Positions 15,278-23,840 of a DNA stretch of 40,998 bases are shown piece after piece. Below the pieces are notes generated by a model that was not told where the DNA came from, searched no databases, and worked only from the letters and a program-made list of their open reading frames with translations. Location of the stretch: positions 1 to 40,998 of the forward strand of contig JAGFIT010000085.1 of the NCBI GenBank assembly GCA_024103385.1. Direction: 5' to 3'. A program made the position numbers and the translations under genes. The stretch is from Vicingus serpentipes. Its GTDB lineage: Bacteria > Bacteroidota > Bacteroidia > Flavobacteriales_E > Vicingaceae. Position 1 is the stretch's first letter. Every line of letters begins with the position of its first letter.

Positions 15278-17053
15278 TTATTTTGCTACTGGTTGATTAA
15301 CACTAAATCCGCTTACTCTAAATCCTGGTCGCATAGCTGACGTCTCCGCATTGCTAAATCGTTTATGGATACCAATCTTTTCTAAAGGATGGTATAGGTA
15401 AAGATAAGAGCATTCGTCATGTAAAATTTCTTGAAAACGATGGTACAATTTAGCTCTTTTATCTTCGTCTAATTCCACTCGAATAGAATCAATTAAAGCA
15501 TCTGTTTCATCATTTCCAAATCCGGTATAGTTAGATCCTCCATTATAAGAAGAGGTATGGTAGATTTGTTTTGGGTCGTCAGGAGTAGGTGAGCTCACCC
15601 ATGAACCATAATACATATCAAAATCATGTTGTTTGGTGTTTTCTAAAAAGATAGACCAATCTTGAGTAATTACGTTAACAATAATACCTATTTTTCTAGC
15701 TTCTTCTTGAAACAATAAACCAACGGCTTTTCGAGTATCATTTCCTTGATTGTACAAGTAAGACATTTCAAATTTTATCTTTTTACCATTAATGGTATTA
15801 TCTAATATGCCATCTCCATCACTGTCTTTCCATCCTGCTTCAGCAAGAAGTGCTTTTGCTTTTTCAGGGTTATATTTATAAGGAGTTATCTTGTTGTTGT
15901 GTTCTTTCTTTTTTGATGGATGAATAGCTCCTATAGCTATTTCACCATATCCTAATATAATTTTATCCAATATTTTATCCATGTCAATAAGGTGTGCTAA
16001 CGCTTGCCTTGTTCTTTTATCAGAAAACATAGGTTTTCTAACATTGAGCCCCAAATAGGCATATGCCATAAATGGAGGAGTGTGTGCGTTAAAGTTGTCT
16101 GTGAATTTTTTAGACTTTAGTAATTCTTGAAAGTCTTTTGATTTAATACCATTCATAACATCAACTTCTCCACCTTTTAAAGCTTCTTTAGCTGTAGTTT
16201 GGTCATTAATTGTTTGGTAAATTATTTTCGGAGGGTTCACATTAAAATGCATTCCCTGTCCTTTTAGTTGATCCCCCCACCAATTTTCTTTCTTTACTAA
16301 CACGATTTTTTGACCTGTTTGCCATTCTTCTAAATTGTATGGTCCGCAACCAGAAATAAAGTTTTTATCTCTTTGAAATTTTTCAGAATTAAACTCATTA
16401 GCAAATTCTACAATTTTTTCATTGCTTGCTAATTCTTCCCCTCTAGTAGATAAATCTTTGATAGTGAACTCATCCATCAACCCATTAGGATCGTAAATGC
16501 TTCTTGGTAATAATGGCATATCGCCACTGGTAATTTCTGCTAGAATATACACCTTATCTACGATGAATGTAAATTTTAAAGGGTCATCGTAAAAAACCAT
16601 GTCTTGAATAAATTCATAGTAGGGCTTGTTGTTGAGGTTATCTACTTTTGGATTTTTAATTACTTTTAAAGCAAACTCTACGTCCTTAGCGGTAATTTGT
16701 TCTCCATTATCCCACTTTGCTTCAGGCCTAATGTTGTAGGTTATTCTCATACCACCTTCTTCTGTTACTTCAATTTCTGGTCTGTTAGCAGCAACAACAG
16801 GGGTAGGTTCTAATGTTTCAAAATCAATGGCTAGTAAGGTATAAAAAATTTCAGCTACAATGTACCCAGCAACAGCATCAGAGTATGTTACAGGGTTTAA
16901 CATCTGTGCATCAGATAATTCATGACAAATAACTTCAGGGTTTAAATTTTGATTTTTTACAGTATTGGTAGTGTTTTCTTCTCCACAAGAAAACAACCCT
17001 AAAGTAATAGTTAAGATAAAAGCTAGAAAAATAATAGAATATTTGTTTTTCAT
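15278..17053 (-). CDS. Peptide-binding lipoprotein of an ABC importer (OppA/DppA, SBP family 5)
   Basis: The protein is 591 residues from the chosen ATG at 17053. An upstream in-frame ATG (17113) would add 20 residues without signal character. The start MKNKYSIIFLAFILTITLGL runs into FSCGEEN, a lipobox. The SBP_bac_5 fold is shown by AKWDNGEQITAKDVEFALK, SGCGPYNLEEWQTGQKIVLV, RQALAHLIDMDKILDKIILG and YNPEKAKALLAEAGWKDSDG. It should capture oligopeptides or similar ligands and pass them to the two permeases encoded downstream. A DSDGDGILD stretch looks like a calcium-binding loop and is common in this group. It is the first gene of the three-gene operon. Confidence 0.9.
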   Translation of the reverse strand: MKNKYSIIFLAFILTITLGLFSCGEENTTNTVKNQNLNPEVICHELSDAQMLNPVTYSDAVAGYIVAEIFYTLLAIDFETLEPTPVVAANRPEIEVTEEGGMRITYNIRPEAKWDNGEQITAKDVEFALKVIKNPKVDNLNNKPYYEFIQDMVFYDDPLKFTFIVDKVYILAEITSGDMPLLPRSIYDPNGLMDEFTIKDLSTRGEELASNEKIVEFANEFNSEKFQRDKNFISGCGPYNLEEWQTGQKIVLVKKENWWGDQLKGQGMHFNVNPPKIIYQTINDQTTAKEALKGGEVDVMNGIKSKDFQELLKSKKFTDNFNAHTPPFMAYAYLGLNVRKPMFSDKRTRQALAHLIDMDKILDKIILGYGEIAIGAIHPSKKKEHNNKITPYKYNPEKAKALLAEAGWKDSDGDGILDNTINGKKIKFEMSYLYNQGNDTRKAVGLLFQEEARKIGIIVNVITQDWSIFLENTKQHDFDMYYGSWVSSPTPDDPKQIYHTSSYNGGSNYTGFGNDETDALIDSIRVELDEDKRAKLYHRFQEILHDECSYLYLYHPLEKIGIHKRFSNAETSAMRPGFRVSGFSVNQPVAK

Positions 17054-17216
17054 AGTAACATGATTTTTATTCTTTTTTATAAAAATGTAGGGAGGACAAA
17101 TATAATATTCCAAATGGATTTTTTATATGATTTTAGACAAAATCCTTGTTATTAGGGATTAATAAATTAAAAAGTAAAAAAATAGTTGATTTCGTTTTAC
17201 ATTAAAAATGGTTTGT

Positions 17217-17224
17217 TATTTTTG
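17217..17224 (+). promoter_or_regulatory. Putative promoter -7 element for tRNA-Ser
   Basis: TATTTTTG fits TAnnTTTG and ends 16 bp before the mature tRNA 5' end, leaving a leader of roughly 10 bases. A clear TTG occurs at 17186-17188, slightly too far upstream; TTCGTTTT at 17191-17198 lies nearer the expected -33 distance. Confidence 0.5.
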
Positions 17225-17240
17225 CGTACCATTAAAAAAT

Positions 17241-17330
<90 letters not shown>

Positions 17331-17338
17331 GAAAAGTG

Positions 17339-17366
17339 AAAAAGCTCCATTTATGGAGCTTTTTTA
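17339..17366 (+). terminator. Rho-independent terminator after tRNA-Ser (probably bidirectional)
   Basis: AAAAAGCTCCAT (17339-17350) and ATGGAGCTTTTT (17353-17364) form a 12-bp stem flanked by A and T runs. It lies 9 bp after the tRNA and reaches the stop codon of the convergent gene at 17364, so it may end both transcripts. Confidence 0.8.
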
Positions 17367-17780
17367 TGAGTACCATTCATCTCTTATTGGTTTAATCCAT
17401 TGGTAAGCAGAGGCGTAATCACTAAAAACTTTAATCGGATTGATTGGTTTATGAAATTTCATATAGAAATTAGCCAATAATTTTGTATGTAAATTGTTGA
17501 CAACTATGGCTTGAGCTTTTCTAATAGGAAGCACTAGTTCATTTTTACTTAGAAACTCTCTCGCTTCTCTACTTACGGTACTATCAACATCTCTGGCATC
17601 GATAATAACAACAAACGGATTCCCAAAAACTAACTTATCGTAAATCAACTGATCAATTTCTTGAATGTCTTCTATCTCTAATACAATATTATTTTTAGGT
17701 TTACCGAGAACAAGGCCTTCTTCCACTAAGTGGAGAACAATTTTGGGAAGATCAATTGTTTTTTTTGTAGACAATTTCAT
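17364..17780 (-). CDS. Small cytoplasmic protein, possibly STAS/SpoIIAA-like
   Basis: I do not recognise this 138-residue protein with certainty. It has no signal peptide or membrane segment. Alternating strands and helices (NIVLEIEDIQEID, FVVIIDARDVD, ESKTEV-like helix REAREFLSK, KAQAIVVNNLHTKLLANFYM, IKVFSDYASAYQWI) resemble STAS or SpoIIAA-like folds seen in uncharacterised Bacteroidota proteins, which usually carry a middle 'DAR' strand as here. A C-terminal helix with Trp (YQWIKPIRDEWYS) fits that picture. It sits between the tRNA and fabD; a hairpin with a T-run separates it from fabD, so it is probably transcribed alone. The function is unknown. Confidence 0.65.
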   Translation of the reverse strand: MKLSTKKTIDLPKIVLHLVEEGLVLGKPKNNIVLEIEDIQEIDQLIYDKLVFGNPFVVIIDARDVDSTVSREAREFLSKNELVLPIRKAQAIVVNNLHTKLLANFYMKFHKPINPIKVFSDYASAYQWIKPIRDEWYS

Positions 17781-17791
17781 TTTATAAATAT

Positions 17792-17818
17792 AAAAAAAAC
17801 AGCTGATGTATCAGCTGC
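17792..17818 (-). terminator. Rho-independent terminator of fabD
   Basis: On the minus strand CAGCTGAT-AC-ATCAGCTG (17800-17817) forms an 8-bp stem followed by eight T residues (17792-17799). It lies about 30 bp after the fabD stop and directly in front of the next gene. Confidence 0.75.
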
Positions 17819-17848
17819 TCTCCTTTAAAACTTAGTTGTAAAATGTAC

Positions 17849-18724
17849 TTATGCACTGACAGTTTCCAGAGCTCTATCTACTTTTTTAAATAAACCTTGT
17901 AGTACTTTTCCAGGTCCAACTTCAGTAACGCTATTTGCTCCATCTGCTAACATTTGTTGCATGGTTTGTGTCCATTTTACAGGAGCTGTTAGTTGAGCAA
18001 TCAAATTGGTTTTAATCTCGTTAGGATCTGTTACTGCACTGGCTGTAACATTTTGATAAACAGGACAGATAGGTGTATTGAATGGAGTGTTGTTAATTGC
18101 TTCCGCTAATTCTTCTCTTGCTGGCTCCATTAACGGAGAATGAAAAGCTCCACCTACTGGTAAAACCAATGCTCTTCTAGCACCGGCAGCGGTCAATTTT
18201 TCACAAGCTTCATTAATGGCACTTACCGTTCCTGAAATTACCAATTGCCCCGGACAATTGTAATTGGCAGGCACCACCACGCCATCTATAGCAGCACAAA
18301 TGTTTTCTACTACTTCATCATCTAAATTTAAAATGGCTGCCATGGTAGATGGCGTTTTTTCACATGCTTTTTGCATTGCTAAAGCTCTGGCAGAAACCAG
18401 CTTTAAAGCATCTTCAAATTGGAGCGTTTGATTGGCTACTAAAGCTGAAAACTCACCTAAAGAATGACCTGCAACCATTTCAGGTTTAAAATCATTACCT
18501 AAAGTTTTAGCTAATATTACTGAATGTAAGAAAATAGCTGGTTGCGTTACTTTTGTTTGTTTTAATTCTTCATCGGTTCCAGAAAACATGATGTCTGTAA
18601 TTCTAAAACCTAATATATCGTTTGCTTTTTCAAATAATTCTTTTGCTAATGAAGAATTATCATAAAGGTCTTTTCCCATTCCTACAAATTGAGAACCTTG
18701 ACCTGGAAAAACGTATGCTTTCAT
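17849..18724 (-). CDS. fabD: Malonyl-CoA:ACP transacylase
   Basis: The 291-residue cytoplasmic enzyme moves the malonyl group from CoA to acyl carrier protein, the entry step of fatty acid elongation. It has the N-terminal FPGQGSQFVGMG, the nucleophile motif GHSLGEF with Ser88, the malonyl-binding Arg region (SARALAMQKA, Arg113) and the catalytic His195 in GAFHSPLM. It ends GPGKVLQGLFKKVD, as usual. Length and motifs are standard. It stands apart from other fab genes and has its own terminator downstream. Confidence 0.97.
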   Translation of the reverse strand: MKAYVFPGQGSQFVGMGKDLYDNSSLAKELFEKANDILGFRITDIMFSGTDEELKQTKVTQPAIFLHSVILAKTLGNDFKPEMVAGHSLGEFSALVANQTLQFEDALKLVSARALAMQKACEKTPSTMAAILNLDDEVVENICAAIDGVVVPANYNCPGQLVISGTVSAINEACEKLTAAGARRALVLPVGGAFHSPLMEPAREELAEAINNTPFNTPICPVYQNVTASAVTDPNEIKTNLIAQLTAPVKWTQTMQQMLADGANSVTEVGPGKVLQGLFKKVDRALETVSA

Positions 18725-18750
18725 TCTTTTTAGTTTAATTGATAAGCGAA

Positions 18751-18758
18751 CAAAAGTA
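18751..18758 (-). promoter_or_regulatory. Putative -7 element for fabD
   Basis: On the minus strand TACTTTTG matches TAnnTTTG, 26 bp before the fabD ATG. No TTG is seen at the expected -33 distance, so this rests on the -7 match only. Confidence 0.35.
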
Positions 18759-18832
18759 GTAAAATATTAAAATATTGTTAAGGGAGACGTAGATTCCATA
18801 TTACTACATAAAATGATTATTTTTATCCAACA

Positions 18833-20113
18833 ATGAACAGAAGAACCATTCGTATCATTATTTTATTTGCCACCATCTCTTTAATAGGGATAGTTGCGAC
18901 TCAATTTTTTTGGGTAAAAAGTGCCTATAACTTGGAGGAGAAGCAGTTTAATGAACGAGTATTTGTGGCGTTGAATAACGTGACGCATGAGTTGTTAAAT
19001 ATTCATGAAGATGAATCAGAATTGATAAACCCTGTAAAACAAGTTAGCTCTAATTATTTTACGGCAATGATTAACGATACCGTTAATCCTTATTTGTTAG
19101 AAACATTACTAAGAAAGGAGTTTTTACACAAAAACCTGAATGTTAATTTTGAATACGTGATTTACGATTGTTTTACAGATTCTATTGTTTTTGGAGATTA
19201 TATTGAATTAGATAAAACCGCTAAAGATCAGTTGCAATCAAAATCATATAAAATGAAATGGGACAAGGATGGTCACTATTTTGGGGTGTATTTTCCTTCA
19301 AAAGGTTCTTACATTATGAGTAAAATGGGAATTTGGATATTCTCTTCCTCGGTTATTTTAATTATTATTATCTTCTTTGCTTATACGATTAATGTTATCT
19401 TAAAACAAAAACGATTATCGGAAATAAAAAATGATTTTATCAATAATATTACCCATGAATTTAAGACTCCAATTTCTACTATTTCTCTTTCGGCTGAAGT
19501 ATTGCTGAGCCCTAATATAGCTGAGGATACTGCTCGGTTGAAAAATTATGCTAAAATAATACAAGAAGAAAATAATCGATTAAAAAATCAGGTAGATAAG
19601 GTGCTTAAGTTAGCTACTGTAGATAAGGATAAATTAAAGTTAGAAAATGAAAATATTGATTTACATGAATTAATAACCTCTTCTGTTAAAAGCTTTGGTT
19701 TGATTATGAAACAGTTAGAGGGTAGTATAGTAACTAAATTAAGTGCAAAGGATTTTCAATTTATAGGGGATAAAATACACATTACTAATACTTTACATAA
19801 TTTAATAGATAATGCGATTAAGTATTCCTCAGAGCAGCCTAAAATTGTTATAGAAACAAGTAGTCATAATGGATGGATAGAAATAAGTGTGAAAGATAAT
19901 GGCATAGGCATTTCTAAAGAAGGACAAAAGCATATTTTTGATAAATTTTATAGAGAACCTACAGGTAATGTTCATGATATCAAAGGCTTTGGTTTGGGTT
20001 TAAATTATGTAAAGACCATTGTAGAGGCTTATCAAGGAAAGGTAAAGTTGGTTACAAAAGAGAATGAGGGTTCTACTTTTGTAATTAAATTGCCATTAAT
20101 AAATAAAAGTTAA
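18833..20113 (+). CDS. Sensor histidine kinase
   Basis: The 426-residue membrane kinase has transmembrane helices at about 7-27 and 166-187, enclosing a 135-residue extracytoplasmic sensor region without a domain I can name. The HisKA dimerisation domain carries the phospho-acceptor His208 in NNITHEFKTP. The HATPase domain has the N box NLIDNAIKYS, G1 DNGIGIS, F box FDKFYR and G2 GFGLGLNYV. It should phosphorylate the response regulator encoded one base downstream of its stop codon. There is no HAMP domain. The signal is unknown. The gene diverges from fabD. Confidence 0.93.
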   Translation: MNRRTIRIIILFATISLIGIVATQFFWVKSAYNLEEKQFNERVFVALNNVTHELLNIHEDESELINPVKQVSSNYFTAMINDTVNPYLLETLLRKEFLHKNLNVNFEYVIYDCFTDSIVFGDYIELDKTAKDQLQSKSYKMKWDKDGHYFGVYFPSKGSYIMSKMGIWIFSSSVILIIIIFFAYTINVILKQKRLSEIKNDFINNITHEFKTPISTISLSAEVLLSPNIAEDTARLKNYAKIIQEENNRLKNQVDKVLKLATVDKDKLKLENENIDLHELITSSVKSFGLIMKQLEGSIVTKLSAKDFQFIGDKIHITNTLHNLIDNAIKYSSEQPKIVIETSSHNGWIEISVKDNGIGISKEGQKHIFDKFYREPTGNVHDIKGFGLGLNYVKTIVEAYQGKVKLVTKENEGSTFVIKLPLINKS

Positions 20114-20114
20114 T

Positions 20115-20825
20115 ATGAGTAAGGAAGTAAAAGATATTCAAATATTACTAGCAGAAGATGATAACAACTTAGGGTTTGTCGTTCAAGATAATTTAAAGTC
20201 GAATGGTTTTAAGGTAACTCTTTGTGAAGATGGAGAACAAGCTTTAAAAACATTCGCTGCTCATCATTTTGATTTATGTATTTTGGATGTAATGATGCCA
20301 AAAAAAGATGGATTTGAGGTAGCTACGACTATTAGAGAAATTAATAAAGATGTTCCAATAGTTTTTTTAACTGCTAAAAACATGCAAGCGGATAAAGTAA
20401 AAGGGTTTATGCTAGGAGCTGATGATTATATTACTAAACCATTTGATTTTCAGGAATTATTGTTAAGAGTGGAAGCCATTTTAAAGCGCTGTAAATTATT
20501 GAGTGAAACGGAAGAAGAAATAATTGAGAATTATACCATTGGCACTTATCAATTTGATGTAAAAAATCAAATATTAACTCACCCCAAAAAGGAAATAAAA
20601 CTCACTAAAAAAGAAACCCGCATACTTACTTTTTTATGTGAACACTTTAATGATGTTGCTCCAAGAGAGTTGATATTAAAAAACATTTGGGGAACGGATG
20701 ATTATTTTACAGGAAGAAGCATGGATGTATTTATTTCTAAATTACGTAAGTATTTGAGTGAAGATGAGCATATTCAGATTAATAACATTCATGGAGTTGG
20801 ATTTAAACTTGAAGTGAAAATATAG
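20115..20825 (+). CDS. OmpR-family response regulator
   Basis: The 236-residue cytoplasmic regulator has a receiver domain with the acidic pair ED (14-15) plus D16, phospho-acceptor Asp58 in CILDVMMPKKDG, and the conserved FLTAK and KPFDFQELLLR. The C-terminal winged-helix DNA-binding domain starts near residue 135 and includes LTKKETRILTFLCEHFN and RSMDVFISKLRKYL. Its start follows the kinase stop by one base, so the two form a two-component system. Target genes cannot be read from this window. Confidence 0.95.
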   Translation: MSKEVKDIQILLAEDDNNLGFVVQDNLKSNGFKVTLCEDGEQALKTFAAHHFDLCILDVMMPKKDGFEVATTIREINKDVPIVFLTAKNMQADKVKGFMLGADDYITKPFDFQELLLRVEAILKRCKLLSETEEEIIENYTIGTYQFDVKNQILTHPKKEIKLTKKETRILTFLCEHFNDVAPRELILKNIWGTDDYFTGRSMDVFISKLRKYLSEDEHIQINNIHGVGFKLEVKI

Positions 20826-20827
20826 TT

Positions 20828-20955
20828 GCTTGTTACTAGTTACTAGTTGATAGCGTGTTCCCTCTGCTACTAACCATAAATTAAGTACTAACAACCATAA
20901 ACTATATACTAACAACTAAACACCAACAACCAGACACCAAACACCATCAACCAAT
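20828..20955. repeat. Low-complexity ACTAACAACC-type intergenic repeat
   Basis: After GTTACTAGTTACTAGTTG, the stretch consists of imperfect units such as TACTAACCATAAA, TACTAACAACCATAAAC, ACACCAACAACC, AGACACCAAACACC and ATCAACC, with almost no G on the plus strand. It fills the gap between the regulator and the AddB-like gene. Such ACCAAC-rich stretches are dispersed in many Bacteroidota genomes. No ORF or promoter is evident in it. Confidence 0.55.
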
Positions 20956-20958
20956 CTA

Positions 20959-23751
20959 GTGGAAAAATTCCTAAAAAAAACAGCAGCACACTTAATCAAT
21001 ACTTATGGAGATGGATTAAGCGATGTATGTATTGTATTGCCGAATAAAAGAGCAGGTTTATTTTTAAAACAACATTTAAGTGAGTTGATTCAACGACCAG
21101 TGTGGTTGCCTGAAATTTTAGGAGCAGAAGAGTTGATTGAACAACTATCAGATGTTGAAATAATAGACAATGTTGTTCAGTTGTTTGAGTTGTATGCTGT
21201 TTACAAAACTACCTTAAAAACACCAGAAAGTTTTGATGAGTTTAGTAAATGGGGACAAATTTTGCTGCATGATTTCAATGAAATTGACCGTTACATTATT
21301 CCTACAGAGAATTTATTTAATCACATTAATGAAGCTCGCGCATTAGAGGTTTGGAATTTAGGAGAAGGACCTATCACCGATTTTGAGTTAAAGTACCTTC
21401 AGTTTTGGAAGCAGTTAGGTGATATTTATATTGCTTTTAAAAAGCACTTAGAGCAGAAAAATTGGGCCTATCAAGGAATGGCTTTTAGAGCAGTAGCAGA
21501 ACAAATAGAGCAGAATCCTGAGCAATTTATCAAAGAAAAGGTAAGTTGGAACAACGTAATTTTTATTGGTTTTAATGCGTTAAATAAAGCTGAGGAAACC
21601 ATTATTTCTACACTAAAAAAACAAAACAAAGCAGAAGTGTTATGGGATGCAGACAGTTATTATTTAAATGACCCTATTCAAGAGAGTGGATTGTTTTTAA
21701 GATCATTTCAGAAAAAAGAAGTATTTACACCTTTTAACTGGATAAGTAATCAAATTAATACGCAAGATAAAAAGATTACCGTTTTAGGAATTCCTCAAAA
21801 TATTGGACAAGCTAAATACATGACGCACCTTATCCATCAAATTGATGGTAAAAATAATTATAAGGATACGGCTATTGTTTTAGCAGATGAAAACCTGCTG
21901 GTACCTGTTTTACAATCGATTCCCAAACAGGTGGAAAATATCAATGTAACCATGGGGTATCCGCTAAAGAATACTCCACTCAACAATTTTTTTGATATTT
22001 ATTTAACCACCTTGTTAAATGCAGAACGTTTTGGAAGTAAAGGGCAACTGACTTACCATTACAAAGACATTATGAAGTTATTGCAATTGCCTTTTAGTAA
22101 GGTGATTTTTGGAAAGGAGCAAGTGGAGTTGGTGAAGAAAAAAATAGTTACACACAATTGGGTATTTATCAATAAAGAGAAACTATCATTTGTCAACGAG
22201 CATCTAGTTATTGATTTGCCTGTTAAATATGATGTAACCAATGCCTTAGAAAGTTGTTTAAGTTTTATAGAAAGAGGAAAATCTATCTATGTTGCTGATA
22301 AAAAAACAAATCAGTCGGCAGATTTAGAGTTGGAATATTTATTTCAGTTTGCCAAACTATTTAATCAGTTAGTTACATTATTGCAACAATATCCATTTAT
22401 TGATAATGGAAAGAGTTTATATACCTTGTACAAGCAATTATTGAGCGCTGCTGCTATAGAATTGTATGGAGAACCCCTAAAAGGTTTGCAGGTGATGGGG
22501 ATGTTAGAAACTCGTAATATTGATTTTGAAAATGTGATATTGACTTCGGCTAACGAAGGAGTACTTCCTGCGGGGAAAACGTTCAACTCCTTTATTCCTT
22601 TTGATATCAAAAAGGCTTACCAATTGCCTACACATGTTGAGAAAGATGCTGTTTATGCCTATCATTTTTATCGTTTAATTCAGCATGCAAAAAATATAAC
22701 CATACTGTACAATACAGAAACCAATGAGTTTGGAAGTGGAGAGCAAAGCAGGTTTGTTACGCAAATAGAAAACGAGTTAGCAGGAAAAACAAATATTTCG
22801 TTTTCTAAGAAATTGGTGACTTACCCTACAACGATCCATCAAAATACGAATAAAGAGGTACAGAAAACACCAGAAATCAAACAGCGTATTTTAGAGCTAT
22901 TTCAAAAAGGGATATCCCCAACAGCCTTGAATAGCTACATCAATTGTCCGTTAGATTTTTATTACAAATACATTTTAGGAATAAAAGAGGTGGATGAGGT
23001 AGAAGAAACGATTGATCACTCTTCTTTTGGAACGTACATACATAAAGTGTTGGAAATTTTATACCAAAATTTTAAGGGGCGTGAATTGGTGGTAAAAGAT
23101 TTAAAGGCAATGTTGAAGTTAGTCGCTCCAACTACCCATCAAGTTTTTGCAAAAGATTTTAGTGAGAAGGAATTGAAATCGGGAAAAAATTTATTGACGT
23201 TTAATGTGGCGTTGAATTATGTGACCACTTTTATTAAAAATGAAATTAAAGTAATTGAACAATTACCAACGCCATTAATGATTAAAGCATTAGAAAGCTC
23301 TTTGGAAAGCTCTTTATTGGTGGAAGATAATGGAAAACAAGTCACTATAAATTTAAAAGGATTTGCTGACCGCATAGATGCTTATGGAAATACATTGAGA
23401 ATTATTGATTATAAAACAGGGTTAACAGAACCTAATGATTTAAAAATTGTAGATGTTGAGGAATTATTACAGCCCCATAAAAAGAACAAAGCATTTCAGG
23501 TGCTGATGTATGCTTATTTGTATACAAAAGAAAATGAATTAAGCAATACCAACTTACATTCGGGGGTTGTTTCTTTCCGGAAGTTAAGCAATGGGTTTAT
23601 GCCGTTTTTATTCGCTAGTGATAAGGGAATTAATCAGGAACTGTTAAATGATTTTGAAAACCTGTTAAAACAAATCATCTTAGAATTATTAGATGTATCC
23701 GTTCCTTTTCAACATCAATCGGAAGCCTTGTATTGTGGGTTTTGTGGGTGA
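20959..23751 (+). CDS. AddB-like PD-(D/E)XK nuclease/helicase-like protein
   Basis: This 930-residue protein is the usual Bacteroidota partner of the AddA-type helicase. The N-terminal two-thirds is an inactivated helicase-like region (VCIVLPNKRAGLFLKQHL; no Walker A GKT seen). The C-terminal nuclease starts near residue 650 with ISPTALNSYINCPLDFYYKY, followed by FGTYIHKVLEILYQ, KGFADRID and LRIIDYKTG, the PD-(D/E)XK active site. Cys in NCPLDF and the final YCGFCG may form part of the iron-sulfur staple of AddB nucleases; the protein stops right after that motif, so the usual last ligand is not obvious. I infer a GTG start at 20959. AddB with AddA processes double-strand ends for recombination. 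The AddA-like gene is about 10.9 kb away on the same strand. Confidence 0.85.
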   Translation: MEKFLKKTAAHLINTYGDGLSDVCIVLPNKRAGLFLKQHLSELIQRPVWLPEILGAEELIEQLSDVEIIDNVVQLFELYAVYKTTLKTPESFDEFSKWGQILLHDFNEIDRYIIPTENLFNHINEARALEVWNLGEGPITDFELKYLQFWKQLGDIYIAFKKHLEQKNWAYQGMAFRAVAEQIEQNPEQFIKEKVSWNNVIFIGFNALNKAEETIISTLKKQNKAEVLWDADSYYLNDPIQESGLFLRSFQKKEVFTPFNWISNQINTQDKKITVLGIPQNIGQAKYMTHLIHQIDGKNNYKDTAIVLADENLLVPVLQSIPKQVENINVTMGYPLKNTPLNNFFDIYLTTLLNAERFGSKGQLTYHYKDIMKLLQLPFSKVIFGKEQVELVKKKIVTHNWVFINKEKLSFVNEHLVIDLPVKYDVTNALESCLSFIERGKSIYVADKKTNQSADLELEYLFQFAKLFNQLVTLLQQYPFIDNGKSLYTLYKQLLSAAAIELYGEPLKGLQVMGMLETRNIDFENVILTSANEGVLPAGKTFNSFIPFDIKKAYQLPTHVEKDAVYAYHFYRLIQHAKNITILYNTETNEFGSGEQSRFVTQIENELAGKTNISFSKKLVTYPTTIHQNTNKEVQKTPEIKQRILELFQKGISPTALNSYINCPLDFYYKYILGIKEVDEVEETIDHSSFGTYIHKVLEILYQNFKGRELVVKDLKAMLKLVAPTTHQVFAKDFSEKELKSGKNLLTFNVALNYVTTFIKNEIKVIEQLPTPLMIKALESSLESSLLVEDNGKQVTINLKGFADRIDAYGNTLRIIDYKTGLTEPNDLKIVDVEELLQPHKKNKAFQVLMYAYLYTKENELSNTNLHSGVVSFRKLSNGFMPFLFASDKGINQELLNDFENLLKQIILELLDVSVPFQHQSEALYCGFCG

Positions 23752-23840
23752 TTGTTTCGTTTATCGTTGTGAATAGAAGGTGTTTTAATGCTCTTTATTT
23801 TTGTTAGCAATTTTTACAAGTCAGACGAAATATATAATGA

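Noticed and set aside
20828..20955. CRISPR array
   Set aside because: The units are short, irregular and low-complexity, with no equal repeats and unique spacers and no cas genes.
23752..23840. Terminator between the convergent AddB-like and GT-C-like genes
   Set aside because: I found no convincing stem with a T-run.
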